DNA of 64,000 nt from Moniliophthora roreri (taxonomy: Eukaryota > Basidiomycota > Agaricomycetes > Agaricales > Marasmiaceae), in the NCBI GenBank assembly GCA_001466705.2, contig LATX02000123.1, positions 496,001-560,000 of the forward strand, written 5' to 3'. Position numbers and translations under genes: made by a program. How positions within the stretch are numbered: position 1 is the stretch's first letter; every line of letters begins with the position of its first letter. This document shows positions 46,109-57,539 of the stretch, piece after piece. The notes beneath the pieces are model-generated. The model ran no database searches, had not been told where the DNA came from, and worked only from the letters and a program-made list of their open reading frames with translations.

Positions 46109-47969
46109 TTAATTATTGTAGATCTGATCCAACACCTCCTTATACGCATCTTCCACCGCCCGTCTCCGTATATTTCCTTTGGCAGTCCGAGGAAGAGTGT
46201 TTGGGGCCACAACAACGATCATATCGCTTGACTTGATGCGCTCGTGGGGCATGCGCTGCGAATGGAAAGGTTCGATCCGTTCGAAAATACTTTTCTTGAC
46301 ATCGTCGTCGCTTGAATTTGTCTTCGACTCGATGAATATTACAGGCGAGGGCCGCAGGTTTCCGACAGCGATGCAGTCGGAAACCAAATCACTGCAGGTC
46401 TGCCGAACATTGTCTTCGATTGCTCTGAGATCTTGTCAGTGGTGCCCAAGGGTTTGGAATGGCCGCTTACCTCGTATCGCATCGAGCAGGACACATGATC
46501 CAGTCGTCGTTTCGTCCACAATAGATGTATCCGTTCTCAACCTGCCTCCACAAGTCACCGGTATGGAAGCATCCATCTGCTGGGTCCAGAAACTCAGCAT
46601 CGGGACAGTCTATCGAATCTGGTAGAATGACGAGCTCTAGCAGATAGGAATGTGGATCCTCGCCTGAGGAGGCAACCGGGACGAATTGGTAGGAAAGACC
46701 AGGAATGTTCATAGGACGGAAAGCATTCGAAGGGTCCATCCTTGTTCCCTGGGAGGTAGCCATAACGCCACCAGGCTCCGTCATACCAAAGACGTTCTGC
46801 AGGTCATCATGTATAGTTAGATTTAGTAGCACCCGTCAACCAATGAAGAAGCTTACAACTATGTTGATGTTATGTTGACGTGCATATTCTTCCTCTGCCC
46901 GTGGTAACGCAGCACCCGACGATATGATGCTGTTCAAGCTGACCAGTGACGAAAGAACATCGCGATCTGCCTTCGACAAGGCCAGCATTTTGACAAGAAA
47001 TGGCGAAAAGAGGCTTATGCCAGTTAACGAAGCAAGGTCGATCGCGGCCAAAATTTCTTTCTCATCGATACAGTTCTTCATTTGGACCACGCAACTACCG
47101 CTTTGAATGGCATAAACGAGCGCTAATATAGCCATGTGAGCATATTTCATGAAAGTAAAAGTAAAAGAATGGGGACTCTACCACCGAATTGACCCACATG
47201 GCATACGCTCGCCCTACATGGACCAAGTCAGCGCTGAGCATATCGTCTAGAGTAAATGATGAATTCATACATCCAATTGACGATGCCGCTTCGAGAACGG
47301 CTGAAAATGAAAGAACCTCCATGTTTGTGGACAAGACCATCTAACCATCGATAAGTTCCAGTAACAAGCTTCGGACTGCCAGATACAGATCCGCTGGTGT
47401 TAAAAATGATAGCTATGTCATTTTCGTTCATCTCTGACATAGGGGAGAGACAACTCTCTCCATATATCGCGATATCATCGATAGAGGTTACTGAATCATA
47501 GACTGGAATCTCCTGGATATCTTTGAGAACCTCTTTGACATCGCTATAACGGATAAAGGCCCTGGCATTTGACTTCTGCAACAGACCCTTGACAACGGCA
47601 GCACCAGGGAGGCGCACACCGCTGAAGCTATGAGGAATGTATCCGGCCCTTGTCACACTATACAGATTCACGGCATCGATATATTGCACTCCAATTAGGC
47701 TGTGACACAAGATGAAATTTCGTTTACGTGCGAATATAGTATGCTCACCATATTCCTATAACTGACTTTGTTGGTATTCCGTCTCTTTTCAAGACGTGGG
47801 CCCAATACTTCGCAGCAGCATCCACGTCCTGGGCAAATTGGCCTACGGAGATTGGCTCGTAATTCGTAACCTTGCCGGTAACGATGTCAATGACAGGGAC
47901 TTTGAACAAGGTCGTTGAAGGGTCCCTAGACACAGCTTGCTCAAGAACGGTAAGATGGGTTCGGGGCAT
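46109..47969 (-). CDS. adenylate-forming (acetyl-CoA synthetase-like) enzyme, copy B
   Basis: Model on the minus strand: 47969-47749, 47699-47271, 47213-47182, 47122-46857, 46796-46471, 46424-46109, giving 529 codons, intact, with the same splice positions as the other copies. Exon 2 is nine bases shorter than in copy A. Motifs are NTSGSVSGSPKLV, FGMTEPGG, CGRNDDWI and PNTLPRTAKGNIRRRA. The first two exons are nearly identical to copy A, while the exon with FGMTEPGG and ATSQGTRMDPSN is closer to copy C. Same ANL-superfamily call and same unusual Val and Asn at motif positions as copy A. Substrate unknown. The start codon context and upstream segment are shared with copy A, so similar regulation is expected. 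Confidence 0.85.
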
Positions 47970-48070
47970 CGTGAGGTATTTTGAGATGAAGGATGGTTGT
48001 TACGAGGGAGGATACCAGGCTGATCCGGCGGTACAAGGGAAATGTAGGGTCATAGGCTCGCGGCGAATAG

Positions 48071-48078
48071 CTTAAATA
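48071..48078 (-). promoter_or_regulatory. TATA-like box TATTTAAG of copy B
   Basis: Identical in sequence and spacing (about 105 bp before 47969) to the boxes of copies A and C. Confidence 0.5.
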
Positions 48079-49244
48079 CGAAACTGCTGCAGTTGCGTAA
48101 ATGTAAGTAGTGAAAGGACCCGAGCCCGAGCTACTCCAGAGTGTAAAAGGGCACCTCTTGGTTCGACTGCCCGAGAAAAGGTTTGATGACTACCGGCATC
48201 TACAGGCACCGTATCGCTTAATCGTTCTGCGATTCTCGCGCACTACCGGAGTGCAACCCTGTTTTTGCTTGACAGAATTAACGGTGCTGTGAAGCGAACA
48301 AAAGTAGAGCTGAGTGACTTGAATAGAACATGAGAGCTGAAACACCCTGCCTCTGAGTCGAGAAGAGTTACTATGTGATAGCTGTTCCTCCAGACACATC
48401 GTAGATACCATCTCCAATCTGTGGTTTTCGTGCACCATCGGAGTACAACTCCTGGTTGAGCCTAAATTAAATCGACAAGTACGGAGCAGCGTTTGCTGCG
48501 AAAGGAGAGCGAATAGAAGTGGAGTTCATAAATCGGATACGAAAGGTTTGTTAAGTGTCAGTACGAAGCTTACGCTCAACCCCGGGTTACCATTTTGACT
48601 CGGAATCTGGTCAGTTGGCGTCGAGGCCTTGAGGACGTGGTGGATAAGAACGCGACTCGCATTCCCACGCATGCCCAGCTTTCGCCATTTGAGCAATAAA
48701 AAGTAGGATTCATTTTTTTTTACTGGGACCTGATTTGGTCCAAATATTTTTAGTGCAAAATAGTCACGTGCATGCTCTCGCCGACGTTTAAGTTGAGTCA
48801 TTGTATGGAACAGTAGGGGCCAGAACATTTCTTGTGATACGATACTCAGTCTGTCCGCCACAAGTCAAATAAACCTTGTCTTTGCCTTACACTACGACGT
48901 CTCTTCTTTTGGGTATGGTAGCATTGTGGAAATTGCCGGGATAGCCGAAGCGCGGCATAGGATAATTCCACTCCAGTTGTGTCGCCGAAACGCTCACAAC
49001 TACGTACAACACTCCTAAACGCTTTCAGCTGCCTCTTACTATTACTTCGCCGCTTGGGGTGGAAATTTTGGGTAAACACAGCAAGGAATATTTTAGCGGC
49101 GTCGTAGCAGGTCACGTGCAGGCTATCGGTAAATTACTGGTCAAAAACTCGGAGGGACTTTTTTCACTCAACCCTAGCCCGGCCCTGGCCGCCGCCGCCA
49201 ATCGGCTCAGAAAATCGTTGCCACGCGACTCTTTTGGAATGCGA

Positions 49245-49330
49245 GTGAGGGTTAGACGTTAGACGTTGGGCGTTAGGAGTTGGGCGTTAGAGTTTGAGGC
49301 ATTAGAGGTTAGGGGTTAAGAGGTAAAGTG
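49245..49330 (+). repeat. degenerate GTTAG-type short tandem repeat
   Basis: Short units GGGTTAGACG, TTAGACG, TTGGGCG, TTAGGAG, TTGGGCG, TTAGAG, TTAGAGG, TTAGGGG follow one another with imperfect spacing. The units resemble, but do not equal, the fungal telomere hexamer TTAGGG, and the tract is interstitial. Confidence 0.6.
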
Positions 49331-49417
49331 GTTAGTGAGTTCGGGATTAGGATTATTATTGTTGCTAAAAAGGGTAAGAGAAAGCCGCAGCTTCCAACAG
49401 ATGTGCTGCATCTGGTC

Positions 49418-49441
49418 GGGGGGGGGGGGGGGGGGGGGGGG
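49418..49441 (+). repeat. 24-base G homopolymer
   Basis: An uninterrupted run of 24 G lies about 290 bp beyond the 3' end of the acid phosphatase gene. The length may be partly an assembly or sequencing artefact. Runs like this can form G-quadruplexes. Confidence 0.85.
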
Positions 49442-49726
49442 TGGTTTGTCCTCATTGTATATCCTCGATTGTAAAAAATCATTACTCGTCATATTCCTCT
49501 TCCGAGTTACGTTGACTGCGATTGATACCGCACTGTCAGAGATGCATATGATGCAGATGAAGAGTTGGAAGGATTGGGGTGTCATGAATGTGGATTGGAA
49601 TAGGACGTGGAGAAAGACATGACTGTAGGTTCTACCAGAACTTGGATTTGGGGCACGTTCAAATAGTTGCGAAAGCAAACAAGCAAGCGAAACACAAGAA
49701 ACCGTTCTACAGTAAATTAAATAATC

Positions 49727-52182
49727 CTAATCTTTCTCTGGCGGATCACCCGTAACAGTCTCCCACTCGGGCCCTTGGCCGACCTTATCCTCCCAATTAC
49801 CATGACAGGCCCAATCCCAGTCAACTTTATCTAGCAACTTCTTCTGTGCCTTAATAAACGTGTCTACTGGACACATTCCGTCCTTGTTCTTGGGGCATCC
49901 TTCGATACCTGTGAGGGGTACCACACCATCATTGATGATGATCCGAATTTGTGGACCATCGCGGGAGGTGCATGAAAGGACTATGTCCAATGAAAGAGTG
50001 AGCACAAAACATGAAGTAGTTGGAAGGGAAACAGCGTACGTTGGAACTGAATGTTTGTAGCAAATGGAGCCAACTGTGAAACCTTGAACTTTCTCTTCTT
50101 TGGGATGTGATCATAAGGAAGTGGGCCATCTTCCGCAAAGCTCGTCAAGTTCAAAGCAGTGATGACTATAAGATCATATAGGCACTAATGTCACAGACAA
50201 GATCGTGATCACTCACTATTCAACACGACGACCTCATGCGTAGCATCCACATACAGGCTCTGGTCAACAGGGAACGTCCGGGTATCACCGTCGAGCGTGA
50301 AGTTCATTGAAAACTTGTTGGTTTCTTCGGTGACGGGCCTGTTTTCCAGACGATGAAGCATCTCCTGGATCCATCCTGCTCCTTGTACGCGGGCAACGGG
50401 TGAGCCAAACGCAGAGTTGTACCAGAATGCGAGGTCGAGGCTACAAGGACGTTGCGTCAGTTGGGCAACATAGGTGTCGAGTAGAACAACATACGCGTAA
50501 TCAAAGCCTTCCCACTCATCTTCTGTGAATAACTCGCAGAATTTAGAGTATCCGATGGCGACGGTCTGTCATTCGTGAGATGAAGAAAAGATAAAGAACC
50601 GTGAACACACACTTCATATGCACAAAGCTGCTGCATGGTAAAAACGTCTTGGACGCTTAGTTCAAAGCCAGTGATTTGCTTCTGCAGCCGTTTGCGTGCT
50701 GAGGCTAGATATTTGTCCGCCCAGCGAGAGGCATACCACGTTCCTCGGTCAGAAACGGTACGGCGGTTGGCGTTGGGGCAACTAACAAGGAAGTCAGTGG
50801 GGCACGGGAGTATAGCAAGTTGAACGCACGTATCGTAAGGCGCCAGCGTGTTGTTGAACTATTATGTCAAACTGGGTTAGAACCACGTTTATCGTGACGT
50901 AGAGAAACACGTACGTTAGCTGCTTCGATGGTAATGCTTTGTTGATATTGACCCTCGAACGGGTAGCCGAAGAAGCCAATCGCAAAATTGAGGGCTGAGT
51001 GAAGCATGCGGTCTCTGCAGAGAAGAGGTGAGATCGGAGCGAGATATTAAAAAATGGTGACGCACTGAGACTCCGTTCTGAACACGGGAACGGTGTTGCT
51101 CTCGGTGAAGTTCTTTAGAAGGAAGCCATATTTGAGTCGCATGGATATTCCGAGATCATCTGAAGAAGATGAGGTTAGGCATTGAGTAAGGGGAACCATC
51201 CATGACATACACAGCTGCTGTCTTCCAAATGGTGTGAGCACTGGAAGTTAAAACCGAGTGAGTTTCAGGTCGTGTGCGAAACGGTTGGGGACAGTCACAT
51301 ACGTTCTTCACCAAGCTTATAGGTCCTGAGAACTGTTTGAGCTTTGAAGAACATGGCCAAATCGACGTATGTGCGCACCAATCGTTCATGAACTCTAGTT
51401 CACCGCTGGTAGTCCACTGGTCTGCTACGTTATGTAGACGCGAAGAAAAGTTTGCTGGTCCACCATATGAAGCTAGCAGTATCAATTGGTTTGAGTTTAG
51501 ATAAGATAATAGGTCACGCACCCCATGCAGTCGGATATCTAGCTCCATGCCTGTGCAAGAAATGCAGGCCAGTCACCCTACACGTATCTGGCGTCTCCGG
51601 TCCCGAATTGATACCAAATGCCCCGTTCCCAACACTGTACCAAGGAGAGAGGTTCCCCCACGACTTGAAGAGATCGAACTTGCTGTGTTTGTGTCCATGT
51701 CCGCCTAATGACTCGGGCACAACTAATTGTGCTGCACCAGTATGCAGTGGGTAGGCGGGTGCGGTAGCAATGACAGCTGCTTCTGCACCTGTAGGAGTAC
51801 CACCAGCGTATCCGACGTCGGTTGGGAAGAGAGATGGGAACGCATTGGTAGGTGAAGTTGGAGGGAAATCGTGTACTTCCGTCGAACCTGCCCACGGAGA
51901 TGCAAGTGCTGCTGCACTGTCCGGATTCTGATTCTGGCTGATATTCGAAGGAGATATGCAGGTCTGACCACACACAGCATACTGAGCCACTATGCAAGCC
52001 AGAATTCCTCCTGCGAATGCCCCCGTGAGGTGAAGGAGAGAGAATGAGCGCCTTGTTATTCTGGATGACGATGGGGGGGACGGTTGTAAAGGAACGTGGT
52101 CGACATCGTCCTGCTCTTGCTTGATGTGAGTAGGCAATAAGGCCTCGCGCTCAGCGTCGACAACCCCACGAATGTCAGACAT
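49727..52182 (-). CDS. membrane-anchored histidine acid phosphatase (phytase-like)
   Basis: Model on the minus strand: 52182-51522, 51472-51379, 51325-51303, 51240-51211, 51159-51066, 51014-50915, 50858-50830, 50781-50613, 50565-50495, 50440-50217, 50165-50040, 49980-49727, giving 624 codons. One membrane segment follows a short cytosolic tail (LLHLTGAFAGGILACIVAQYAV, residues about 48-69), so it is probably a type II membrane protein with an outside catalytic domain. The branch-2 histidine phosphatase motif is HRHGARYPT; the distal catalytic element is VDATHEV, with His-Glu in place of the usual His-Asp. Other marks are LTPFGRQQLYDLG and CPVDTF near the end. The family removes phosphate from phytate and other esters. 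Three exons are only 23, 30 and 29 nt. An upstream in-frame Met at 52251 exists; 52182 gives the usual MSDIRGVVDAERE start. Confidence 0.9.
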
Positions 52183-52463
52183 TGTGGTTTGGGTGAAAGA
52201 TCTAAATATGGCTTGCCCCCGTTTTGGGAGGAACCCTGCCGAATCAGGCAAATATCGGCTTTCTTCTCAACCACCATCATCAAGCAAAGGCATAATCTCC
52301 TTTGACCAGTAAATTCTAATTTTCATTGATATTTCTTTTCCCCTTTGAACAGCCCGAACTTTTGCGAGCCGCCGCTTAGACCCCCTATGCAGGACGATTG
52401 CACGTGTCACCGTCAGGAGCTCTTTTCGCTCTCCCAGAAACCTCAACCCAGCACTTTGCTTCA

Positions 52464-53010
52464 ATGATCTTCTACTCGTTGCCTGTTCTTGAGGAACAGC
52501 GCTCTGAATCACGCTCTCTAGGTCTCTTACATCTCGCGTGGCTCGTCGTTTGCCACCTCTTCGCCCTCTTGTTCATACTCTTCATGACCGCTTTTCTTCT
52601 CGCCTACGCTCATTCACCCGCAGCTGGGATTTACGTCGTTTATCAGACCATAAACATTGTGTGTCTGTCTCGTTTTTGCTGGATTGATAGGACAATTCTG
52701 CATTGTCTTTGGGGTTGCACAATGCCGAGTATGTGTGCCACCCTTCTTCTGGATCATCAGTCTAACTCTTTTTTGACAAGCATCCGTCGCTATCGCAGAA
52801 TTCAGAACCCATTCTTTCACTCTCGAGTTGACCGAAGTCTCTTTGATCTTAACGTTGAGCGCCGTTCATTTCCTCATCTATCCTTTCTTCTTGAATACCA
52901 TCGCACCTGGGAATGCTGTCTGCCGAAATGAAGATACGAGCTGCAACTGTACTGAAAAGTATGTTCAATCCAGGCAATTGGAGTATCTGAATGAGAAGAC
53001 GGAAGCGTAA
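52464..53010 (+). CDS. small multi-pass membrane protein, exon structure unresolved
   Basis: The first exon from 52464 encodes MIFYSLPVLEEQRSES and a strong membrane segment (LGLLHLAWLVVCHLFALLF then ILFMTAFLLAY). Later pieces in other frames are also hydrophobic: AGLIGQFCIVFGVAQC near 52680-52725, FFWIISLTLF near 52750, and LTLSAVHFLIYPFFLNT near 52845-52895. The last frame ends at 53010 with SRQLEYLNEKTEA. Together this looks like a four-span protein cut by three short introns, similar in layout to MARVEL-type proteins, but I could not place every splice site. It is divergent from the phosphatase gene, about 280 bp away. Function unknown. Confidence 0.5.
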
Positions 53011-53666
53011 AAGGCTACGAAGGAATTCATAATTCGCCTTAATCTTGTATAAATCGTAATGTAGTACAATAGCTCCGACTTAATAGCCAGGCTCGAGTCC
53101 CAATGCTTATGATTCATACTCCACGACAGACGGGGTAGCTAGGTATTCCAAATCCTAGTTCTTATTTATGGAACATAATAAAGGATACAGTATCATGCTA
53201 GTCATCCGACTTGCCAGACTATAAAACCGGCGGGACCTTAGCTTGACCTTTTCATTGCCTTTTCACCTCTGAAGTGCGAATTAGGGACGATACCCGCTCC
53301 GCAGTGATCCTGGGCCTAAACATTCAAACGGATTGCCGCATCTCGACCACGTTCTAATCGCCGAGGGTCACCGAGCGCGTATACCTGACGCCAAGGAGAG
53401 TGCGCGGAGCTCGACTTCAGGTCTGATACTGCTCGAAGGGCTGCTGGCACATATTAATTAGACACGATGTACAGTTCCTTTCGAGATTCTATATTCCATG
53501 AACAAATGGTCGCCATGTCAGTAAGTATAAATGTATTGTGTATTCGAGTACTCGCATTATTTCTATTGAGGCTGCCTTAAACTCGGTAGAACGGAACTAT
53601 CCTCAGAACACGGTCAAATCTCTTCAGCTAAGGCGTAAATCAGCTACAGCAAGTCAAGGATCTCAC
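53011..53666. other. intergenic region
   Basis: Convergent 3' flanks of the small membrane protein and the Mcp1-like gene. No other feature recognised. Confidence 0.5.
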
Positions 53667-54473
53667 TTAAGCACTCACCATATCTGGGAACACCATTGGT
53701 ACCTCCCTCGAGATAAACCACAACCCAGAAATGACAGTCCCACCAATTCCTGTTAACACAGCAGCTATCCGTGCCCATTTGGCCTTCCCTAATTGTCGAA
53801 GTCGAAGACCTGGATAATAGCGGTTCCACACTACGACTACACCCTCAACGCCGTGTATGAGCGTCAGAGCAAGTAGAGAGCCATATAAGAACCAGGACAG
53901 CTTTGGGTACGTTTGAAGATGGAATTTGACAAATTCAAAATCAAGTTCCGAACTGTGCAGAGGTGACGAGGGTGAAGATGGTATGCCACGGTGCGTCATG
54001 AAATGGAGAGTGAAAAGTGGGATGAGAGGGTATGCCGTTGAAGCCAGAAGAGACGGCCACCGCCTTGACTTCTGTTCAGCCCCTTTTCCTTTGATCTCTG
54101 AATCCGAAGCTTGGTTTGCGGATATCGCCGCTGTCGGAGGAAACGCAATATCCACAAGACGTTTCGCAATCCCGGAAAATGAGTGCAACGCCATGGGTCC
54201 TAGTACCAGAAAAGCTTCGCCAAAAGGCGTCTGGTAATACTCTCGCCCAAGAATCTAGAAAAAAGAACTGTAAGGCTGACGATGACTTCTTTCAAAAGTA
54301 AAATTCACCATAACGGAACTCCCCAAATCAGCTCCTCCCAAATTCGCTAAAGCCGGTGCAGAAAGATGAATTAGAAGAAATGTAGAGATAAAGGGCGACG
54401 AGCAATGTGATATAGTGGTCAAAACATTTCTTGCTGTTCTGATGTGGGTCGAGTATGGTCGTGGATCATTCAT
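53667..54473 (-). CDS. Mcp1-like mitochondrial membrane protein (DUF1691 type)
   Basis: Model: 54473-54309 and 54254-53667 on the minus strand, 250 codons; a Met at 54512 would add 13. Family marks are STFLLIHLSAPALANLGG, LGREYYQTPFGEAFLVLGP, IPLFTLHFMTHR and ELDFEFVKFHLQTYPKLSW, followed by hydrophobic segments around LLALTLIHGVEGVVVVW and IAAVLTGIGGTVISGLWF. In yeast Mcp1 is an outer mitochondrial membrane protein that acts in lipid exchange with the vacuole through Vps13 and suppresses loss of ERMES. The five predicted spans fit that family. A GTGAGT lies just before the stop codon, so a short extra exon starting near 53625 and giving a slightly different C-terminus is possible. The gene faces away from duplicon C. 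Confidence 0.82.
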
Positions 54474-55304
54474 GGTTGCGGTGAACGGGCAAGGGACGCG
54501 ACTGCGCGACAAGCACGCGGCGTGAGATTACCAAACTTCTTACCTCTATGATCACTGCAATTATCACTAACCTCAGCCAACCCCTTGGTCCTCCAGACAA
54601 TGCGATATCGACTTTATCGTAGAAGCTTTAGACAGAAAGATGGGTCGAGGCAAATGTATCTGAGATGGGAAACTCCTTCCTAATAGGGCATTGCAAAGTT
54701 TCTCTTTGTCACGACTCACGTTCTCATCATGATCCACCACGTCCTCAAGGTTTCGCCAGCCAACTAGCCAGATTCTGAGTCAACACGTTGTCCGGGGATT
54801 GAGGGTAAGTTTCGTACGCGGCTATGACACACTTAACGACTCTTTCCTATCTGATTTATGAACTCTACTTCTATTCGCTCTCTGTGAATTTCCCAGCAAA
54901 CCTCTCCTCCGTACTTGTTGATTATGCTCGACAGGGTGTCGTACTCTGGTGAGGCACGAAAATCACAGATTGTATCTACGGCTCGTTTGGAGGAACAGCT
55001 ATCACGTAGTGATTCTTCTCGACTAGAGGCACGGTATTTCAACTCTATTCAGCTCAGTCAGCTCTACTTTTGTTCGCTTCACAGCACCGTTGATTTTCTC
55101 AAACAAAAACGGGGGTTGTACTCTAGTAATGCGCGAGAATCGCGGAACGAATAAGCGATACGATGCCTGTAGATGCCAGTAGTCATCAAACCTTCTCTCG
55201 GGCGGTCTACGATTGTTCGAACCAAGGAGTGCCTTTTTACACTCTAGGGTAGTTCAGGTCCAGGTCCTTCCACTACTTACATTTACGCAGCTGCAGCAGT
55301 TTCG

Positions 55305-55312
55305 TATTTAAG
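55305..55312 (+). promoter_or_regulatory. TATA-like box TATTTAAG of copy C
   Basis: Lies about 105 bp before the start codon at 55414, within an upstream segment conserved with copies A and B (CCTACATTTCCCTTGTACCG follows in all three). Confidence 0.5.
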
Positions 55313-55413
55313 TTTGTCGCCCCAAGTCTATGACCCTACATTTCCCTTGTACCGTCGAATCAGCCTGGTATCCTTACTCGTAACAACCATCCTTCATCTC
55401 AAAATACCTCACG

Positions 55414-57280
55414 ATGCTTCGAACCCATCTTACCGTTCTTGAGCAAGCTGTGTCCAGGAACCCTTCAACGACCTTGTTCAAAGTCCCTGTCATTGACACC
55501 GTTACTGGCAAGGTTACGAATTACGAGCCAATCTCTGTAGGACAATTTGCCCAGGACGTGGATGCTACTGCGAAGTATTGGGCCCACGTCTTGAAAAGAG
55601 ACGGAATACCAACAAAGTCAGTTATAGGAATATGGTAAGCATACTTTATTCGCACGTAAACGAAATTTCACCTTGAATCACAGCCTAGGTGGAGTGCAGT
55701 ATATCGATGCCGTGAATCTGTATAGTGTGGCAAGGGCCGGATACATTCCTCATAGCTTCAGCGGTGTGCTCCTCCCTGGCGCTGCCGTTGTCAAGGGCTT
55801 GTTACAGAAGTCAAATGCCAGGGCCTTTATCCGTTTTAGCGATGTTAAAGAGGTCCTCAAAGATATCCAGGAGGTTCCAGTCTATGATCCAGTAACCTCT
55901 ATCGATGATATCGCGATATACAGAGAGAGTTGTCTCTCCCCTATGTCAGAGATGAACGAAAATGACATAGCTGTCATTTTTAACACTAGCGGATCTGTAT
56001 CTGGCAGCCCGAAGCTTGTTACTGGGACCTATCGGTGGTTAGATGGCCTTATCCACAAACATGGAGGTGCTTTCATTCCTAACCGTTCTCGCAACGGCAT
56101 CGTAAATTGGATGTATGAATTCATCATTTACTTTGAGCGATATGCTCAACGCTGACTTGGTCCATGTAGGGCGAACGTATGCCATGTGGGTCAATTCGGT
56201 GGTAGAGTCCCCATTCTTTTACTTTTACTTTCATGAAATATGCTCACATGGCTGTATTAGCGCTCGTTTATGCCATTCAAAGCGGTAGTTGCGTGGTCCA
56301 GATGAAGAACTGTGTGGATGAAAAAGAAATTTTGGCCGCGATCGACCTTGCTTCGTTTACTGGCATAAGTCTCCTTTCGCCATTGCTTGTCAGGATGCTG
56401 GCTCTGTCGAAGACAGATCGCGATGTTCTTTCGTCACTGGTCAGCTTGAACAGCATCGTATCGTCGGGTGCTGCGTTACCACGGGCAGAGGAAGAATATG
56501 CACGTCAGTATAACATCAACATAGTTGTAAGCTTCTTCGTTGGTTGACGGGTGCTACTAAATCTAACTATACACGATGACCTGCAGAACGTCTTTGGTAT
56601 GACGGAGCCTGGCGGCGTTATGGCTGCCTCACAGGGAACAAGGATGGACCCTTTGAATGCTCTCCGTCCTATGAACGTCCCTGGGCTTTCCTATCAGTTC
56701 GTCCCAGTGTCCTCCTCAGGCGAGGATCCACATTCCGATTTGCTAGAGCTAGTCGTTCTGCCAGACTCGATAGACTGTCCCGATGCTGAGTTTCTGGACC
56801 CAGCAGATGGATGCTTCCATACCGGTGACTTGTGGAGGCAGGTTGAGAGCGGATACATCCATTGTGGACGAAATGACGACTGGATCATGTGTCGAAATAC
56901 CTGTCGATGCGATGCGAGGTAAGCGGTCATCCCAAATCTCCGGACACCACTGACAAGATCTTAGAGCAATCGAAGACAACGTTCGGCAGACCTGCAGTGA
57001 TTTGGTTTCCGACTGCATTACTGTCGGAAACAATCGGCCCTCGCCTGTAATATTCATCGAGTCGAAGACAAATTCAAGCGACGAAGATGTCAAGAAAAGT
57101 ATTTTCAAACGGATCGAACCTTTCCATTCGCAGCGCATGGTCCACGAGCGCATCCAATCAAGCGATATGATCGTTATTGTGGCTCCGAATACTCTTCCTC
57201 GGGCTGCTAAAGGACATATACGGAGACGGGCAGTGGAAGATGCGTATAAGGAGGTGTTGGACCAGATCTACGATAACTGA
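55414..57280 (+). CDS. adenylate-forming (acetyl-CoA synthetase-like) enzyme, copy C
   Basis: Model: 55414-55634, 55684-56112, 56170-56201, 56261-56526, 56587-56918, 56965-57280, giving 531 codons. Motifs: NTSGSVSGSPKLV, NWMANVCHVGQF across the 32-nt exon, FGMTEPGGVM, GDLWRQVESGYIHCGRNDD and PNTLPRAAKGHIRRRAVED. Six bases are inserted before the last intron relative to copies A and B (CRNTCRCDAR against CPSRCDTR). All three copies keep every exon boundary and frame although copy C differs at many codons, which suggests selection for a working protein. The enzyme is expected to adenylate a carboxylic acid; substrate unknown. The motif substitutions seen in copies A and B are shared, with His in place of their Asn in the C-terminal motif, so they predate the duplication. 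Confidence 0.87.
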
Positions 57281-57539
57281 AAGAGGAATTCTTTGTGGCT
57301 GTTCATGCATGTACTGGCCATATGGTTCAAGGCCCACAACGTACAAGACTGCTACTCGACAAACTACATGTCATGTACTATTTACAAGCACATCCAAAGA
57401 CTCCCACTCGACTATTTTACGATATAGATACATCCTTGAACAAAACATACTGATCCACGAGGATTCGTGCATTCTGGCTCATGGCCAACAAAGAACGCGC
57501 TAGGCTGAGTATAGAGAAACTAGTCGAGATATCGTACGA

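Larger units (their letters stand above)
44840..48690. repeat. duplicon copy B
   Basis: Direct repeat of 38600-42880, displaced by about 5.8 kb. Identity is highest over the first two exons of the enzyme and its upstream DNA, where long stretches look identical, and lower over exons 3 to 5. The right edge is sharp near 48690, where the shared text ATTCCCACGCAxxCCCAG gives way to unrelated sequence in both copies. Confidence 0.9.
48691..49726. other. intergenic region with simple-sequence DNA
   Basis: No gene recognised. It contains a degenerate GTTAG/GGCGTTAG tract (49245-49330) and a long G homopolymer (49418-49441). Both are listed separately. Confidence 0.5.

Noticed and set aside
49245..49330. 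True telomere array
   Set aside because: Units are degenerate and flanked by genes on both sides; too short and irregular for a chromosome end.
31158..57280. Secondary-metabolite cluster formed by the P450 and the three adenylate-forming enzymes
   Set aside because: They are separated by unrelated genes (DUF6699, membrane protein, phosphatase, Mcp1-like), and no scaffold synthase, transporter or cluster regulator is present. The enzyme triplication is explained by local duplication.
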